This document shows, in pieces, positions 17,788-27,691 of a stretch of 64,000 bases of DNA; the first letter of the stretch is position 1, and every line of letters begins with the position of its first letter. Below the pieces are notes generated by a model, which was not told where the DNA came from, made no database searches, and saw only the letters and a program-made list of their open reading frames with translations. This DNA is from CALDUY01 sp046350255 (GTDB taxonomy: Bacteria > Planctomycetota > Planctomycetia > Gemmatales > Gemmataceae): NCBI GenBank assembly GCA_046350255.1, contig JAXMAV010000004.1, forward strand, positions 372,001-436,000, written 5' to 3'. Both the position numbers and the translations under genes were made by a program.

Positions 17788-19173
17788 CTAGTTCCCATTC
17801 AGCCGTCGCAGCGTCACCAGCAGCCAGCCGCCGATCGGCTCCAGCCCCGTCACACGCAGCGGGCTAATCTTCGCCAGCTCGCCCGTCAGCGTGATGTCTT
17901 CCAGCGGCACCGTCTCCGGCACGCTCTGGTTCAACCGCTTCTCCACCACCGACCGCACCGACATCTGCCGCGCGCTCAGCTTCTTGCCCTGCCCCGGCAC
18001 GAACCCCGCCGGGTACGCCTCCACCGGGCTCTTCCGCCGCAGCTTTGACCCCGTCCGGTCCTGCTCGAAGACATACCGCGCCGTCACGTCCATGGCCGGG
18101 TAGGTGTCCTCGTCCGAGGTGAACTCGGCGATCCGCACCACCGCCACCATCTCGCCTCCGTCGAAGCGGAAACGAATCGGCTCATTCCGGTCGAAGGTCA
18201 GCGTCCACTCCGGTCCCTTCTTCTGATTGTTGTTCCCATTCTTCGGCGCGGGGGTCGCTGTCTTCTTCGGCGCCGGCAGCCCCAGCAGCGATGCCATCCG
18301 CTCGCGGGCGTTCTCTTCCGTCAGCTTCTCGCCCGCCAGCCGGCTACGCAGATAATGCCCCAGCGTTGCCTCGTGCGCCCGCGCCGTCAGATCACCCACG
18401 TCGCGCACCAGCGGAGGCGGCTCCCGGCGCGGCCCGCTCGTAGGCCAGTACGCCGCCGTGATCTGCACGACGTGCTGCAGCGTCCGCACGCGCAGAAGCT
18501 CCCGCGCCACGCCCTGCTTCCGCAGCGTGTCCAGGTACTCGTTCAGATCCTTCTGCATCCGATCCGCTTCCTTGCGCATGTCCTCGCTCATGTCCTTCTC
18601 GTACTCATCCTCCGCGTGCCGGTCGGCGATGAACGTCGCCTCGTCCTTTTGCTTCTCGTACCGTCGCAGCGCCACTCCCTTGATCAACCGGTCCAGGGCG
18701 CCCCGGTAGTCGGTCGTCAGGCAGCGCAGCGTGCTGTCGCTCCGCGCCTGCGCCACCGGTTCGCCCAGCTTCACTCCTGCCGTGTCGATCCAGGCCCGCT
18801 GCCGCACCTCGAAGCAGATCGTCCCGTCGCTGTACAGGCAGACCGGCTTGTTCCGCCCCACCGTGTCGGTCGTCGTCAGCCCCTTCAGCACGATGTCCAC
18901 GCACATGTGATTCTCGTCGGGCACCAGCTCCACCGACGACTGCCCGCGCGTGTAACTCGATCCCCGGATGCTCGTGCCCAGGATGCAATCGCGCACCGGC
19001 TTGGGCCGTTCGCGCGGCCCCCCGGCCACGGCGTTGAGCAACCCCTGCGACACGTCCACGAAGACACTCGGTGGTGCGGGCGCTGGCTGCTCCACCGGCC
19101 CCGCCAGGGCCAGCAGACTGACGGCCACACACGAAGCCAGACAGCTGAGAAGCGGTAGACGCAGTGCAAACAT
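17788..19173 (-). CDS. Exported hypothetical protein
   Basis: 461 residues, no recognised family. A signal peptide (LSCLASCVAVSLLALAGPV) is followed by a domain with repeated charged stretches and probable helices (EDEYEKDMSEDMRKEADRMQKDLNEYL, near 190-220). A low-complexity linker (APKKTATPAPKNGNNNQKK) leads to a C-terminal beta-rich segment. Likely periplasmic or outer-membrane associated. It stands 150 bases from the next minus-strand gene. Confidence 0.65.
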   Translation of the reverse strand: MFALRLPLLSCLASCVAVSLLALAGPVEQPAPAPPSVFVDVSQGLLNAVAGGPRERPKPVRDCILGTSIRGSSYTRGQSSVELVPDENHMCVDIVLKGLTTTDTVGRNKPVCLYSDGTICFEVRQRAWIDTAGVKLGEPVAQARSDSTLRCLTTDYRGALDRLIKGVALRRYEKQKDEATFIADRHAEDEYEKDMSEDMRKEADRMQKDLNEYLDTLRKQGVARELLRVRTLQHVVQITAAYWPTSGPRREPPPLVRDVGDLTARAHEATLGHYLRSRLAGEKLTEENARERMASLLGLPAPKKTATPAPKNGNNNQKKGPEWTLTFDRNEPIRFRFDGGEMVAVVRIAEFTSDEDTYPAMDVTARYVFEQDRTGSKLRRKSPVEAYPAGFVPGQGKKLSARQMSVRSVVEKRLNQSVPETVPLEDITLTGELAKISPLRVTGLEPIGGWLLVTLRRLNGN

Positions 19174-19324
19174 GTGGCGACCTCGGCAGATGCGGGATGC
19201 GATCGCTGAAATCTACCGCGCTACGCTGCGCCGCGCCCGGCGCGAGCCTGGTTTCGCTCGCGCCCTCCATCCTCGCGCGGCAGCCCAGCCACCCCAGGCG
19301 CCCCAACCGCGCCGATGCAATTAC

Positions 19325-21046
19325 TCAACCTCCTCGTCGCAACGAGAACCCCTGGATCACCCAGCCCGTCGGCGTGGTCTGCCCCCACATCCCTGCTGGA
19401 CCGAGGTACGGTCGCAGCTTCTCGAAGGGCGGCGCCTTCTCCCGCGTGGCCCGGTTCAGGTTGTCGAACACCGGCCGCAGCAGAGTCGCATACACCGATG
19501 CGCCTTCGGCCTTCTCGCCTTGGCGGAACGCCTCGTACGCCGGCCGCAGGTCCAGGTCGGGCCGCGCGTACCAGCGCAGCGCGCTGCCCGTGGGAACGGC
19601 CCGGTTCAGCTCGCCCACTACCCGCTGGTAGTCCGCCTCGCCGGCCAGCCCGCTCTTGCTCGCCTTCAACGCCGCCTCCAGCAGTGGCAGATGCGTGCAG
19701 ACGAACAGATGCCCCCGCGCGGCACACAGGCACACCTCCACCGTCCGCGACTTCCCCTTCGTCCCCCCGCGCCCCGACTGACGCATCTGCACCACCCAGA
19801 CGACGTAATCGCGCACCTGCCGTCGTTTGGCTTCCTCGTCGTTCTCGTACAGCCGACCCAGCGCGCGCTCCAGCTGCTCCACCTCGCGCGCCTCGAACGC
19901 CAGCAGTGTTTGCTCGTCGCCTCCCGCCTTCGGCGAGCGCGACACCAGCACCACCCGCTTGCCGAGCCGCCCCACCAACTCGCGCGGGATGTCCACCTGC
20001 GGCCCGTTGGGATCGTCTCGCAGCCGCTTGATGATCTCGTCGAACGTCCCGCGATCCTTCGGCGCATACACCGCATCAAACAGGGGCCCCATCTGACGGA
20101 ACGCTCCGTCCACGTCGAGATACAGCACCCCCGCCAGCGCCGCATCCGCCGGCACCCACGCGGGCGGCTCGAACTCCTTCCCCGCCTGCAGCTGGAGCAG
20201 TTGCAGCGCCTTCTTCCGGGGCGGCGGCGCGTACACGGCCAGGCGATAGGTCAGATCCGCCGCCCCGCGCCCGAAGCGCAGATTCACCCCCACCGCCTCC
20301 ACGCCTTCCAGCCCCTGGTCGCGCGCCGTGCGCAGAGCGTCGGCTCCCTCCTTCCCCTCGCGCTGGTTCAGCTGCGCCAGGGCGAACGGCTCCAGGTAGA
20401 GGAACACGTCGGGCCCATCCTTCTCGTCGGCGCCGCTGTCGCGCCGCGCGGCCTGGTACGCCTTCTTCGTCGCCAGTGTCTCCGCGCCCGGCTTCAACAT
20501 CGCCTCCAGCGTCGCCGCATGATCGGTACACAGCAGCGCCCCGCCACGCACCGCAAAGAGGCGCTGCGCCCCTCCCGGCCCGGTCGCCGTCGTCACCAGC
20601 CCGCGCTCGATCCGGTAGCTGGCCTTCTCCAGCGTCGCCGTGATCTTCTCCACCAGGCGGTCGGCCTTCTTCCCCGCCGTCTCGACCACGAAGACCCGCG
20701 CCCGGTGCCGGGGTCCGATCTCCACCTGCGCCCAGGCCACCTCGCCGCCTGCCGCCTCGCGCACCTCGGCCTGTTTCAGCCCCAGCCCCAGCCCATCCAC
20801 TCCCGCGCGCGACGACTCCTCCACCAACTCCTTCAGCCCCTCGCTGGCGAACATCTTCGCGTACCCCGTGCGATCCCACGCCTGGCGGAACCGCGCCGCA
20901 TCCGGCACACTCAGCACCTGGCGCGTCGAGGCGGGCAGCAGCTCCGCCACTCCCGCCCGGCCGGTTCCTCCCCAGACCAGCGCGGCCAGCACTCCCCAGA
21001 CCGCCAGCGCCCGTATGTTCCTCGCCTGCTTCCTCGTGGCGTTCAT
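19325..21046 (-). CDS. Exported hypothetical protein, DUF3352-like
   Basis: 573 residues from the ATG at 21046. A hydrophobic N-terminal segment (ALAVWGVLAALVWG) acts as signal or anchor. The pattern of LLPASTRQVLSVPDAARFRQAW, then ATLEKASYRIERGLVTTA, then FAVRGGALLCTDHAATLEAML resembles DUF3352-type planctomycete proteins that score their own domain values, but the match is by eye only. It starts 17 bases after the kinase stop and is probably co-transcribed with it, so it could be an extracytoplasmic partner or target of the kinase (inference). No catalytic motif seen. Confidence 0.65.
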   Translation of the reverse strand: MNATRKQARNIRALAVWGVLAALVWGGTGRAGVAELLPASTRQVLSVPDAARFRQAWDRTGYAKMFASEGLKELVEESSRAGVDGLGLGLKQAEVREAAGGEVAWAQVEIGPRHRARVFVVETAGKKADRLVEKITATLEKASYRIERGLVTTATGPGGAQRLFAVRGGALLCTDHAATLEAMLKPGAETLATKKAYQAARRDSGADEKDGPDVFLYLEPFALAQLNQREGKEGADALRTARDQGLEGVEAVGVNLRFGRGAADLTYRLAVYAPPPRKKALQLLQLQAGKEFEPPAWVPADAALAGVLYLDVDGAFRQMGPLFDAVYAPKDRGTFDEIIKRLRDDPNGPQVDIPRELVGRLGKRVVLVSRSPKAGGDEQTLLAFEAREVEQLERALGRLYENDEEAKRRQVRDYVVWVVQMRQSGRGGTKGKSRTVEVCLCAARGHLFVCTHLPLLEAALKASKSGLAGEADYQRVVGELNRAVPTGSALRWYARPDLDLRPAYEAFRQGEKAEGASVYATLLRPVFDNLNRATREKAPPFEKLRPYLGPAGMWGQTTPTGWVIQGFSLRRGG

Positions 21047-21063
21047 CGGTCGTTTCTCCCCGT

Positions 21064-24000
21064 TCACGGTTTCTTGCCCTTCCATTCCTCGAGCTTCCCG
21101 CGCGCCAGCCGATGGTAGGCCGACCCCGGCGCCGCCTTGCTCACCACCTCCTGCAGGAACGCCCGCGCCACCTCGTCGCGACCGACCTGGTGATATCGGT
21201 AGGCGAACTGCAGCGCCAGCGCCTGCCGCATCGTCGCGTCCAGGTCGGCATCGAACTGCTTCCACTCGCGCAGCGGGTCCACCTCGCCCAGCCAGATCTG
21301 CAGGATGCGCCCCATCCCCTTGTCGTCCAGCCGGCCTTCCTCGAAGTGCCGCACAATCTCCTGCACCCCTTCCCACACCAGCTTATCTTCCTCCGCCGGT
21401 GGCCCACTCGCCGGGAACGCCCCGACCCGGCACCCCGAGTACAGCGACAGGTAACCCGGCTGGAGATGGAAGTCGCGGAAGCCGATCTGCCGGAACACCA
21501 TCCGCCGGGTGATGTCGCGCCCGCGCGGTGTGGTGTAGGTGTCCACCATGATGTTGCGGATGTACCTCCGATCCAGCTTCTGCCGCAAGAGTGTCCGCAC
21601 CGTCGTCAGCGTCAGACTCGTCCCCGAGAAGAGGTTGTCCAGCGCCGCCATTGCCTCCTCTTCCTTCCAGTCGCCCAGCAGCGCCCCCGTCTGGATGGCG
21701 AACGTCACCCCGTTGGTCCGATTGATCACCGAGCGAATCAGCTTCAACCGCTGGTCCGGCGCGCGTGGCAACCCGCCCGGCCAGTCGCGCACGTGCCCCA
21801 GCCGCCAGGCCTCTTCCGCACCCGCGCGATCGCCCGCCTCCAGCCGCAGATACCCCCGCAGCAGACAGGCGTCGGCCCACTCCGCATAATCCAGCGCCCC
21901 CCGGCTCACCTCAACGAAGAAGCGTTCGACGTCCGCCTGCGCCTCCTTCGGCTTTCCCAGCGCCGCCAGCACCCGCGCCCGCTCGATCAGCAGCGGCTGG
22001 TACAGCGGCCCCCGTTTCAACCACGCATCCACCGTCGCCAGCGCCCGGTCGGTCCGCTTCGCCTCCAGCAGCAGCCAGAGATACTCCCGGCACACGGCGA
22101 TCGACTCCTCGATGTTGCCCGCCGCCTGCACCTCCTCCAGCAACTTCTCGCCCTCGTTCACCGCGCGATCGAGCTGCCCGTTAGCCCGGCACGCCGTCAC
22201 CAGCCGCCACCGCGTCTGCCGTCGCTCCTCGCCGTCCTCGTTGATCAGCCCCTCGATGCTGATCCGCTCCTCGAGCTTGGCGATGTCGTCGCGCACCAGG
22301 TAGGCCTGCCGCCAGATCGGCCCAGAGATCCCCATCTTGTCGAGAATGTCCCGTCGCAGCCGTCCCGGCACCAGCCGCGCCAGCTCCGCAAAGCTGTACA
22401 GCGCGCGCAGCTGCGCCAGCACCTCGTTGGCCTTCGCCTGCTCGTTCTCCTTCAGCCGCACCAGCCACAGCCGGCACGCCGCCCGGATCGGCCACGAGTC
22501 GCGCTCCGCCCCGCCGGCCCGCCCCAGCTGCGCCACCAGCTCCTCCAGCCCCGCCACCCCCTGCTCGGTCCGCTCCAGATCGAGCAGACAGTCGGCCCGT
22601 TTGAACAGCACCTCCTGCCGCGCCTCCGTCGGCAACGCCCGCCGCAGCGCCTCCTCGTAAAGCACCAGCGCCTTCTCGAACTCCCCCTGCCCCTTCAGCA
22701 TGTCCGCCTGCTCTACCGGGCCCGGCTGCGCCGACTGCGCCTGCCGCTCCCCCTGCAACTCGCTCAGCCGCACCCCATCCGGCCAGACCAGCCCGTACGC
22801 CCCGGCCCGGCGCGGCGGCAGCGGAAACGGATCGTCGAACACCAGCCGCTGCGACCCCACCTGCACCTCCAGCCGCGACCCCGTCCGCTCCGCCGTCAGC
22901 ATCAACGGGCCGACCGGCACGCGCAGGTTCACCCGGGCCAACTCGTCCGTGTTCCGCAGGATGCGCAAGCTCACCGGCTCGCCCGCCCGCAGCGCCTCGC
23001 CCAGCGTCCCCTTCACGGTCTTCAGATCGCGTTCGTGGTCGCGCGGCTGGTAGTTCGGCACGCACAGGACGAACTGATACCGCCACTCCTCGTCGTGATC
23101 CAGCAGCAGCCCCACCACCGGCGCTGCCTCCCACCCCTCGAACACGCCGCGCAGCCGGACATTCCCCGGCGAAGTGATGCGTGTCGGGAACAGCACCGTC
23201 GAACGCTTCCCCTCCGGCACCAGGGCGTTCTGCTCCTGACGAATCTGCCGCAGCCCCAGCACCTTCGCCGCATCGAGAAACGGCGCCTGCAGCCGGGGGA
23301 GCGCCTCGTCCCAGCGCCGCAGACGCAGCCGTAGCTCCTCGGCCAGTTCGGCGCCGCGGTTCGGATCGCGCTGCCGCAGCACCTCCACCTGCTTCTCGAT
23401 GCGCTCCTGCGTCTGCGGCGTCAACGTCGGCACCAGCTGCTGCCGCAGCCACCGCGCCATCGTCTCGTGCAGCCGATCCTGGGCCGCCGGCAACGTCCCC
23501 TCCAGCGCCTCCCACTCGGCCAGCGTCCTGTCCAGCGCCTCCAGCCGATCCCAGTGAAACTGCTCCAGCCCATGACTGAAATCGCGCTGCAGCAGGTTGA
23601 CCCGGTAGGCCACCGCCTCGCGCTGCTGCGCCGCCCGAATCTGCACCATCGCCACCAGCGAGGCGATCGTGATGACCACCAGCGCCGCCGCCGCCGCCAG
23701 CGTCCCGCTACGATGCTTCCGCGCGAACCGCAGCACCTGCTCCGGCAGCGTCTCGGTGTAGGCCAGCGGCGGCTCGTCCGCCAACCAGCGGTCGATGTCG
23801 TCCCGCAGCGCCTGCGCCGAGGCATACCGGTCCTCCGGCCGTCGCGCCATCGCCTTCAAACACACCGCCTCCAGCGCCGCCGGCACGTCCGCCTTGACCT
23901 TCCGTGGCGGCACCACCTTCCCCGAACCCAGCGGGTTCATCCCCTCACCACCCACCACCGTCTCCTCGTACGGCAGCGACCGCGTCAGCAGATAATACAG

Positions 24001-25014
24001 CGTCGCCCCCAGGCTGTAGATGTCGCTGGCGGGACCCACCTCCGCCGTCTTCCCCTCCGCCTGCTCCGGGCTCATGAAGAACGGCGTTCCCGCCACCGCC
24101 CCCGCGCGCGTTTGATACAGCCGATCGCGCCCGCTGCCCGACGGCCCGCGCTCCGGCTCTCCCTCGGGGGTGGCCTCGCCCTTGATCTTGGCCAGGCCCC
24201 AGTCCACCACCAGCGTCTCGCCGTACGCCCCCAGCATGATGTTCGCCGGCTTGATGTCTCGATGAATGATGCCGCGCGCATGCGCGTAACTCAGCGCGTC
24301 GCACACCGCCACGAACCGCCCCAGCAACGACCGCAACGCCAGCCCCTGCTCCGCTGGCGTGCTCTTGCGGCCCCGCGCGTGATACTGGTCGATCTCCTGA
24401 CGCAGCGTGTGCCCGTGGATGAACCGCATCGCATAGTACGGCCGACCATCCGGGTAGACACCCAGCCCATACACCGGCACGATGCCCGGATGCTCCAGTC
24501 GTCCGGTGATTCGCGCCTCCAGCTCAAACCGCTCTCGCGCCACCGGGTTGTCCGCGTGCTTCTCCTGAATCTCCTTCAGCGCCACTTCCCGGTCGAGTTC
24601 CACGTCGCGCGCTACGAACACGATCCCCAGCCCGCCCTCGTCGTGCTTCCGCGCCTTGCGATAGCGCCGCGGACTGTCCGCCAGTTCGTCGCCCGGCACG
24701 CTGGGCTCGCTCGGCACTGGCAGGTCGAACCCAGGCAAGGGCGGCGTCCGAAATGGCGACGCCGTCCCCTGCGAGGGTGGCGTCGTCGCCTGCTCGGCCA
24801 GCTGCTTCCGCAGTTCCTCGTCCAGGCTCTGCTCCAGCGCCGCCCGCTCCTCGCTGCGCAGTTGCCCCCGCGCCAGCAGCACATCCACCAGCGACTGCCC
24901 CGGCGCCGTCGCCCACGCCTCCAGCGCGCCCACCAGCCCCGCATGGTCAATGGCGCCACGCCGCAGCGCCAGCAGTGCCAGCAGAATCCCCCGGTCGTGC
25001 GACGATGACGTCAT
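21064..25014 (-). CDS. Membrane Ser/Thr protein kinase with TPR-like C-terminal region
   Basis: 1316 residues from the ATG at 25014. Residues 1-110 are a helical N-terminal region common in planctomycete kinases. The Hanks-type kinase domain spans about 115-415: glycine loop GGLGIV near 127-132, VALKEI lysine near 147, HRDIKPAN near 251-258 and DWGLAK near 271 (DFG replaced by DWG, as often in this phylum). An SPEQAEG activation-segment end is at 315-321. A single membrane segment lies near 437-458. The outer roughly 850 residues include ligand-binding-like beta segments and helical repeats with PEEALRRALP-type TPR character. It likely senses an extracytoplasmic signal and phosphorylates cytoplasmic targets. 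Confidence 0.9.
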   Translation of the reverse strand: MTSSSHDRGILLALLALRRGAIDHAGLVGALEAWATAPGQSLVDVLLARGQLRSEERAALEQSLDEELRKQLAEQATTPPSQGTASPFRTPPLPGFDLPVPSEPSVPGDELADSPRRYRKARKHDEGGLGIVFVARDVELDREVALKEIQEKHADNPVARERFELEARITGRLEHPGIVPVYGLGVYPDGRPYYAMRFIHGHTLRQEIDQYHARGRKSTPAEQGLALRSLLGRFVAVCDALSYAHARGIIHRDIKPANIMLGAYGETLVVDWGLAKIKGEATPEGEPERGPSGSGRDRLYQTRAGAVAGTPFFMSPEQAEGKTAEVGPASDIYSLGATLYYLLTRSLPYEETVVGGEGMNPLGSGKVVPPRKVKADVPAALEAVCLKAMARRPEDRYASAQALRDDIDRWLADEPPLAYTETLPEQVLRFARKHRSGTLAAAAALVVITIASLVAMVQIRAAQQREAVAYRVNLLQRDFSHGLEQFHWDRLEALDRTLAEWEALEGTLPAAQDRLHETMARWLRQQLVPTLTPQTQERIEKQVEVLRQRDPNRGAELAEELRLRLRRWDEALPRLQAPFLDAAKVLGLRQIRQEQNALVPEGKRSTVLFPTRITSPGNVRLRGVFEGWEAAPVVGLLLDHDEEWRYQFVLCVPNYQPRDHERDLKTVKGTLGEALRAGEPVSLRILRNTDELARVNLRVPVGPLMLTAERTGSRLEVQVGSQRLVFDDPFPLPPRRAGAYGLVWPDGVRLSELQGERQAQSAQPGPVEQADMLKGQGEFEKALVLYEEALRRALPTEARQEVLFKRADCLLDLERTEQGVAGLEELVAQLGRAGGAERDSWPIRAACRLWLVRLKENEQAKANEVLAQLRALYSFAELARLVPGRLRRDILDKMGISGPIWRQAYLVRDDIAKLEERISIEGLINEDGEERRQTRWRLVTACRANGQLDRAVNEGEKLLEEVQAAGNIEESIAVCREYLWLLLEAKRTDRALATVDAWLKRGPLYQPLLIERARVLAALGKPKEAQADVERFFVEVSRGALDYAEWADACLLRGYLRLEAGDRAGAEEAWRLGHVRDWPGGLPRAPDQRLKLIRSVINRTNGVTFAIQTGALLGDWKEEEAMAALDNLFSGTSLTLTTVRTLLRQKLDRRYIRNIMVDTYTTPRGRDITRRMVFRQIGFRDFHLQPGYLSLYSGCRVGAFPASGPPAEEDKLVWEGVQEIVRHFEEGRLDDKGMGRILQIWLGEVDPLREWKQFDADLDATMRQALALQFAYRYHQVGRDEVARAFLQEVVSKAAPGSAYHRLARGKLEEWKGKKP

Positions 25015-25070
25015 GGTCTGCTTCCCGTTAGTCCGGGGCGGGAGGGCCTCCCGCCCCGCGTTCACCCGGC

Positions 25071-26009
25071 TCAGTCGCCAATCATCTGGGGAGCCGCGCT
25101 GGCGTTCTCCAGCCCCAGCACGTAGCGCAGCCCGCCCAGCATGTGCTTCTGGAACCGCTCGTCCTTCCACACCTCGGGCCGATGCCCCAGCGCCGTGTAG
25201 AAGACGCGTCCCTGCCCATACTCCTGGATCCAGGCCAGTGCGTTGTCGCGATCGCGCCGGTTGCCGCGCGGTCCCTCGATGCGGACGTCGCGCGCCTCGA
25301 CCTCCTTGCCATTCACCTTCACGGTCGGCTTGCCGTTCGCCACGGTCAACTCCAGCCCGTCGCCGCTCGCCAGCTCCTTGCCGTTGACGAACGCCCGCTC
25401 TCGATCCACACTCCGATCCATCCGCATCAGCACGCGCAGTCGCTTCCGGTCGTACGGCGCCCGAAACTGGTAGATCTCGTCGGTGATCTCGAACGTCTGG
25501 CCCAGGTGGCGCGTCGCCGGATGCTTCGGGTCCTCCACCACCACCTTCACCTTCTGATGCCACGGATGCCCGTCGAAGTAGCCGCCGATCAGCTTGCCGT
25601 ACTCCGGCCAGTCATAGAAGGTGTCGGTCGCCGAGTGCGACCCCGCGAAACCCTTGCCCTTCTTGATGAAGCTGATCAGGTCGGCCTTCTGCGTCTCCGA
25701 CAGCGGCAGGCTCCCCGTCGTGTAGAAGAACACCGCGTCGAAGTTGGCCAGGTTCTCCGCCGTGATCGCCTTGCGCGAATCCTGCGTGCAGACCACCTCG
25801 AACGCCCCCGACGACTTGCCCAGCTCGGTCAGCACCTGCTCGACCAGGCACTGCGACCCATCCTTCGGCCGCCGCACCACGTCGTGGACGAACCCGCGCG
25901 ACTCGGTGATCACCAGCAGCCGTTTCGGCGCCGCCGGTTTCTCCGCACGCGCCGTGGTCATCCCGCCGGCCAGCGCTACCATCCCGATCAATGCGAGTGT
26001 CGTTCTCAT
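25071..26009 (-). CDS. ThuA domain protein (exported)
   Basis: 312 residues with a signal peptide (LALIGMVALAGGMTTARA). The ThuA fold is shown by LLVITESRGFVHD, NFDAVFFYTTGSLPLS, KKGKGFAGSHSATDTFYDWPEYGKLIGGYF and the closing GRVFYTALGHRPEVWKDERF. ThuA proteins are linked to trehalose and other disaccharide use. An inserted stretch near 195-240 (FVNGKELASGDGL to KPTVKVNGKEV) looks like a small extra domain. It starts 2 bases after the DUF1080 stop, so the two are one operon, a frequent planctomycete pairing. Confidence 0.88.
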   Translation of the reverse strand: MRTTLALIGMVALAGGMTTARAEKPAAPKRLLVITESRGFVHDVVRRPKDGSQCLVEQVLTELGKSSGAFEVVCTQDSRKAITAENLANFDAVFFYTTGSLPLSETQKADLISFIKKGKGFAGSHSATDTFYDWPEYGKLIGGYFDGHPWHQKVKVVVEDPKHPATRHLGQTFEITDEIYQFRAPYDRKRLRVLMRMDRSVDRERAFVNGKELASGDGLELTVANGKPTVKVNGKEVEARDVRIEGPRGNRRDRDNALAWIQEYGQGRVFYTALGHRPEVWKDERFQKHMLGGLRYVLGLENASAAPQMIGD

Positions 26010-26011
26010 GG

Positions 26012-26731
26012 TTACTTCTCCTCTTTCACGCGCACCCGGCGAAACTCGAACTTGCCCGACTCCGCTTGCAGACCGATGCCGCCCGTCCCCGGGATGTTGG
26101 TCATCACCTCCAGCGCCTCGCCGTTGCATCGGCACTCGGCGATCGGCCCGCGCCGGACCTGCACACTCTTCGGATCGACCACCTTGCCGTTCAGGGCCGC
26201 TTTCAACTTCCCGTCCTTGAACGCCAGGCTGAACTCGTCCTTCTCCCCGAGCGCCTGCCCGTTCACCAGCGTCGTCACCACGTCGTTGCGCACCACGATG
26301 TCCAGCGTATTCCACCCGTCGGTCTTGAACTCCTTCAGGTGCTTCTTCTCGTTCCGTCGGAGGTAGTCGCGCACCTGCAGCTGCGGCCCGCGCACGTAGA
26401 CCCCACTGTCGGCGCGCGGCCCGGCCCGGAACTCCACCTTCAGGTGGAAGCCCCGCGGGAACTCCTTCACCGTGTACAGGTCCTTGATGCCGCCCTTGCC
26501 CGCCTGATCCTTCTCGCGCATCACGATCACGCCGTTCTCCACGGCGATGCGCTTGTCCGGCGTCTCCGTCTTCCCCTCCAGGTTCTCCTTCGACCCCTTG
26601 TAGCGCCACCCGGTCAGGTCCTTGCCGTTGAACAACGACACGAACCCGTCCTCGACCTTGAAGTCGTCCTCGGCACGGGCGCCGGCCACCGCCAGCAGCA
26701 CCATCACCCCCATCGCCAGCCCACGTCTCAT
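26012..26731 (-). CDS. DUF1080 family protein (3-keto-disaccharide hydrolase-like)
   Basis: 239 residues from the ATG at 26731, preceded by AAGGGGT; signal peptide MRRGLAMGVMVLLAVAGARA. The signature VSLFNGKDLTGWRYKG and the jelly-roll ending GKFEFRRVRVKEE identify DUF1080, members of which hydrolyse 3-keto-glycosides. Residues such as GPRADSGVYVRGPQLQV form the binding face of the concanavalin-like fold. It lies directly before the ThuA gene. An in-frame GTG at 26767 lacks a good ribosome-binding site. Confidence 0.88.
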   Translation of the reverse strand: MRRGLAMGVMVLLAVAGARAEDDFKVEDGFVSLFNGKDLTGWRYKGSKENLEGKTETPDKRIAVENGVIVMREKDQAGKGGIKDLYTVKEFPRGFHLKVEFRAGPRADSGVYVRGPQLQVRDYLRRNEKKHLKEFKTDGWNTLDIVVRNDVVTTLVNGQALGEKDEFSLAFKDGKLKAALNGKVVDPKSVQVRRGPIAECRCNGEALEVMTNIPGTGGIGLQAESGKFEFRRVRVKEEK

Positions 26732-26809
26732 CACAGCGGTACCCCTTGAATTTCCGTCATCTGTCACGGGATGACGTTCGAGGCAGATTACCCGGCCTGG
26801 CAGGTCGGG

Positions 26810-27577
26810 TCAAACGCCATGCCCGACGAAAAACCGGCACGCCTCGCCTGCCATCTCCGCGCGGTACCCCTGGAGCCGATGGTCCCCATCGCGCCACAGC
26901 CGCACCTCCATCTGCCGAAATGGCGACCGCTCGACCAGGCGCAGCGTGTCCTGCCAGGGGACCACGTCATCCTCCAGCCCGTGGAAGATCAGCGTCGGCG
27001 TCCGCCACCCGGCCGCCAGCCGCTCGGGCTCGAACTGCTCGCACTCCTCCACCAGGCCCCAGCCCAGCTCCGCGTCCATCCACTGGTTGCGAAACCGATG
27101 CCGCCCCGTCGCCTGCCAGCGGGCGCGCTCGGCCTCGTCCAGGCGGAACAGCTTCCCGTGAAGGAAGTGAAACGCCGGCGCGAGCAGCACCAGCGCCACC
27201 ACCGCCTCGGGTCGTCGCTGGGCATACCACGCGCTGGCGAAGCCGCCCATGCTCGACCCCACCAGGTACAGCCGGGTCACGCCGCGCGCCGCCAGCGCGG
27301 CACGGATCACGTCCAGGTCGTCCAGCAGCCCGCTGGCGCGCAACTCGGTCATCGTCCCCGACGAGGCCCCATGCCCCCGGAAGTCGAACGCCGCGTAGCC
27401 CAGGCCCCGCGCTGCACACGCCGCCTGCATCGCCTGCGCCTTCTCGCCGTCCCGGTGGGACCCAAACCCGTGGACGTACACCACCGCCTTCGACGCTTCT
27501 GTCAGCGCCAGCACACCGCTGAGCGTGCCTCCGGCAGGATGGGTAAGTTGGACCGTCTCGCTGCGCCGTGCCGCCAT
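26810..27577 (-). CDS. Alpha/beta hydrolase
   Basis: 255 residues, GAGGGAC upstream of the ATG. The fold is clear: oxyanion segment VVYVHGFGSHRDGEK, DFRGHGASSG, nucleophile elbow GSSMGGFAS (GxSxG), acid in FHGLEDDVVPW and base in DGDHRLQG. Cytoplasmic; esterase or thioesterase activity is likely but the substrate is unknown. It is divergent from the FHA gene, and the two probably share a promoter region. Confidence 0.88.
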   Translation of the reverse strand: MAARRSETVQLTHPAGGTLSGVLALTEASKAVVYVHGFGSHRDGEKAQAMQAACAARGLGYAAFDFRGHGASSGTMTELRASGLLDDLDVIRAALAARGVTRLYLVGSSMGGFASAWYAQRRPEAVVALVLLAPAFHFLHGKLFRLDEAERARWQATGRHRFRNQWMDAELGWGLVEECEQFEPERLAAGWRTPTLIFHGLEDDVVPWQDTLRLVERSPFRQMEVRLWRDGDHRLQGYRAEMAGEACRFFVGHGV

Positions 27578-27644
27578 GGGCCGTCCCTCGTTTCTCGCTC
27601 CAGATTTGTCCGCCGACTCTGGCGGCGACGCGGGAGTGGTAGGT

Positions 27645-27650
27645 ATTATA
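27645..27650 (-). promoter_or_regulatory. -10 element (TATAAT) in a divergent promoter region
   Basis: The minus strand reads GCTTTTTATAATACC, 68 bases upstream of the hydrolase ATG. The plus strand over the same bases reads TATTATAAA, so it could also serve the FHA gene. No clear -35 on either side. Confidence 0.4.
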
Positions 27651-27691
27651 AAAAGCAGACACTCTCTCGTCGGTCCCCTGCTGGAGCCCCC

